A stretch of DNA of 64,000 nucleotides from Symbiodinium natans (lineage: Eukaryota; Sar; Dinophyceae; Suessiales; Symbiodiniaceae). Below, in pieces: positions 62,396 to 64,000 of this stretch. The stretch spans positions 438,501-502,500 of the forward strand of contig CAJNDS010002634.1 in NCBI GenBank assembly GCA_905221605.1, in the 5' to 3' direction. The notes below the pieces were generated by a model, which was given only the letters and a program-made list of their open reading frames with translations, had not been told where the DNA came from and made no database searches. A program made the translations under genes and the position numbers. Positions within the stretch are counted from its first letter, which is position 1, and each line of letters starts with the position of its first letter.

Positions 62396-62628
62396 GTTTT
62401 CGACGCATCCGTGGCTAGGTTGGGATGTTCCCCCTTGTAAAAAAAAACAGTCCTTAGTAGGGATGAAAATAAGAGAGGTACGGAAATCCTATAAGGGCGA
62501 ACATCCCAATTGCTAGGTATTACGGAATGGGAAGTGCCATCGTGGCATGCCTCTCCGTGGTCGCTGCAGAGATCCTGTCCGCACGCGCCATGCGACGAGC
62601 TCTGAAGGCCCAACCCTATAGGGTTTAG
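62396..62628 (+). CDS. Downstream exons, probably of the same membrane protein
   Basis: Exon 62396-62418 (VFDASVA) and exon 62517 onward (RYYGMGSAIVACLSVV, AAEILSARAMRRALKAQP) read as one frame once the introner 62419-62516 is removed. The frame closes at a TAG formed by the first TTTAGGG unit (62626-62628), or continues if the tiny repeat is spliced to 62650-62706. The hydrophobic AIVACLSVVAAEIL adds another probable membrane helix to the upstream gene. Confidence 0.45.
62419..62516 (+). mobile_element. Introner (family A), 98 nt
   Basis: GTTGGGATGTTCCCCCTTGT at left and GAACATCCCAAT at right. The flanks GGCTAG and TGCTAG match at 5 of 6 bases and both end in AG. Removing element plus one flank copy joins two exons in frame. 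Confidence 0.65.
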
Positions 62629-62818
62629 GGTTTAGGGTTTAGGGTTTAGGGTAAAATTGGGGTCATGAACCCTATACTTACTCTACTCCCTTCTGAAGGT
62701 ATGTGAGCCATAAACCCTAAACCCTAAACCCTTTGAGGGTTCTCAGAGTTGGTCCCCAAGGTTTCGAGGCCTTAACGTTGGACTGGGCGGTGCGACTGCA
62801 GGGAAGCTTTTGAACTGT

Positions 62819-62957
62819 CTGGTTCTAATTAGTAGGGGATGAGGGCATGAGATCCCTATATATACCCTTTAGTAGGGGATGAGGGCATGAGATCCCTATA
62901 TATACCCTTCAAGGGATTATATATGTGGCCCTCATTCCCTCATTCCCTAAGAACCAG
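62819..62957. mobile_element. Small TIR element with internal duplication
   Basis: CTGGTTCT and AGAACCAG ends, with inner inverted GATGAGGGC/GGCCCTCATTCCC and CTATATATA/TATATATG motifs. A 40-bp block (62831-62870) is duplicated directly at 62871-62909. Confidence 0.6.
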
Positions 62958-63014
62958 CCAGAAAAGCCCTAAAGTTGTCTCCTTCCCGCGAAGGTTGAAG
63001 CCAATTAAGGCCCT

Positions 63015-63227
63015 TTGAAGGCCCGAGTCTTCTTTTCCTGCTCTTTTGGGCTCTTCATGACCGAGCCGCGTCATCAGAGCGGGTACCCGAACAAACTCTT
63101 TTCGAGTGAGTCGTGGGCTACCTATCACAACATCTATTTGGGGCCTCGTCTCGTGAGAAACCGCAAAAGTTTGACATGGCTTCTTCTTAAAGCAAAGCTT
63201 CCTTCAAGAGGTTCAAGAAAAGCCTGA
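63015..63227 (+). CDS. Candidate exon, basic protein
   Basis: After a T/C-rich tract the frame reads TEPRHQSGYPNKLFSSES then WATYHNIYLGPRLVRNR and KSLTWLLLKAKLPSRG to a stop. Protein-like composition; no family recognised. Confidence 0.3.
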   Translation: MKARVFFSCSFGLFMTEPRHQSGYPNKLFSSESWATYHNIYLGPRLVRNRKSLTWLLLKAKLPSRGSRKA

Positions 63228-63429
63228 ACCTGGGTTTGGGGGGGGAGGGTGGGGGGTGGGGAGGTTGCTGGCATTCACCTTAAGTCCAGGTGTAAAACCG
63301 GGCGGCAGCAGTGCGGCTGCCGGGGGAGTCTGAATGCTCAAAGCTTCAGGGCTTTCTGAGCAATGTCCCCTAGTTGTGAATGGGAACTTTTCGGATTGGG
63401 GGGTGGGGGGGTGGGGGGGGGGGGGGCGG

Positions 63430-63630
63430 GAGGGGGGCCGAGCTGTAGCAGGGGCAGTGGATGAAGCGGGCAATTACTATGAATCCATGATTGGCAACAT
63501 GGCGAGTATTTAGCAACGCAACTGCTAAAGCTGACTGTTTTGGTACGTCAAGCCTTCGACCCCTTCGCAAATTCTGAAGACACCTCCAGGCAGCATCTGT
63601 CACGAAGCTGGTGCCTGTCCGCCCGGCCAT
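63430..63630 (-). CDS. Candidate minus-strand first exon
   Basis: ATG at 63628-63630 in a TCCATGG context opens MAGRTGTSFVTDAAWR, CLQNLRRGRRLDVPKQSAL and TRHVANHGFIVIARFIH before a C-run on that strand (63385-63430 on plus is G-rich). No family recognised. Confidence 0.33.
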
Positions 63631-64000
63631 GGAGACGGCGTAGGGTTTCCTCAGGGTTTGTGTGTGGTTTGCATTATTAGGTGATCTCGTGAGTTTCAGG
63701 GCTAGGGCTAGGGAGTTTTCGGGTTTGTTAGGTCATTCGAGGCTTCGGTTATCTTCGGTTGTCATAGAGAGCGACAGTGCAACGAGTCGAGCCACAAGAT
63801 TGCATGCGAGATGTGAGGGTCTGTGTGCGCCAAGCAGCACGCAGGGAGCACCAGTGGAAGAATTCAGCACGGCTGTTGCCGCAACTTGGGGGCGGGTGCT
63901 AGCACAAAGTTGCAGAACCCGGTGCGCGCTTAGAACTGGCCGTTGCCAGCCTCATTCCCGCAGCCCGTCAAGTTCCTCGAGCTGCCCCGACATCAACCGT
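63631..64000. other. Window end, no gene called
   Basis: Degenerate GGGTTT units at the left, then unique sequence without a supported ORF. Confidence 0.4.

Noticed and set aside
62623-62649. 27-nt telomere-repeat intron after the membrane-protein exons
   Set aside because: Frame and GT-AG fit, but 27 nt is below the size I would trust; a stop inside the repeat is an equally good explanation.

Overview
This window looks like nuclear DNA from a dinoflagellate, most likely a suessialean or Symbiodiniaceae-like alga. The LINE open reading frames, copia-type polyprotein, very small exons and ubiquitous TTTAGGG-type repeats all fit that lineage. I see no prokaryotic operons, CRISPR arrays, rRNA or tRNA genes.

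Layout. Positions 747-8685 hold a complete LINE retrotransposon on the minus strand, bounded by a 15-bp target-site duplication. Its two long ORFs lie in the same frame, separated by one UGA in a known readthrough context. Positions 8700-25800 are a mosaic of interstitial telomere-like arrays, small terminal-inverted-repeat (TIR) elements and exon-sized coding islands. This stretch includes one clear enzyme gene, a TauD/TfdA-type 2-oxoglutarate dioxygenase at about 22647-23816. Positions 25825-40702 hold an apparently intact 14.9-kb Ty1/copia-type LTR retrotransposon with identical 107-bp LTRs, a 5-bp target duplication and one ORF of about 4746 codons. Besides Gag, protease, integrase, reverse transcriptase and RNase H, its polyprotein carries four modules not standard for copia: a 2OG-Fe(II) oxygenase-like domain, a C5-methyltransferase-like domain, an SGNH/GDSL hydrolase-like domain and a Tpt1/KptA (RNA 2'-phosphotransferase)-like domain with a zinc ribbon. 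Positions 40703-64000 return to the mosaic and end with a 341-codon membrane protein gene containing ERLAERG repeats (61340-62365).

How it fits together. Small coding islands join into open frames across two kinds of intron. The first kind is a short TIR family (GTTGGGATGTT...AACATCCCAAY). Its TIR supplies the GT donor, and a 6-bp target duplication ending in AG supplies the acceptor (21963-22160, 44799-44889, 62419-62516). This is the signature of introners. The second kind is introns of 41-105 nt made almost wholly of TTTAGGG repeats, which provide both GT and TTTAG (15168-15208, 20177-20231, 48132-48176, 22222-22326). Gene models away from the long ORFs are inferred by eye and need transcript support.
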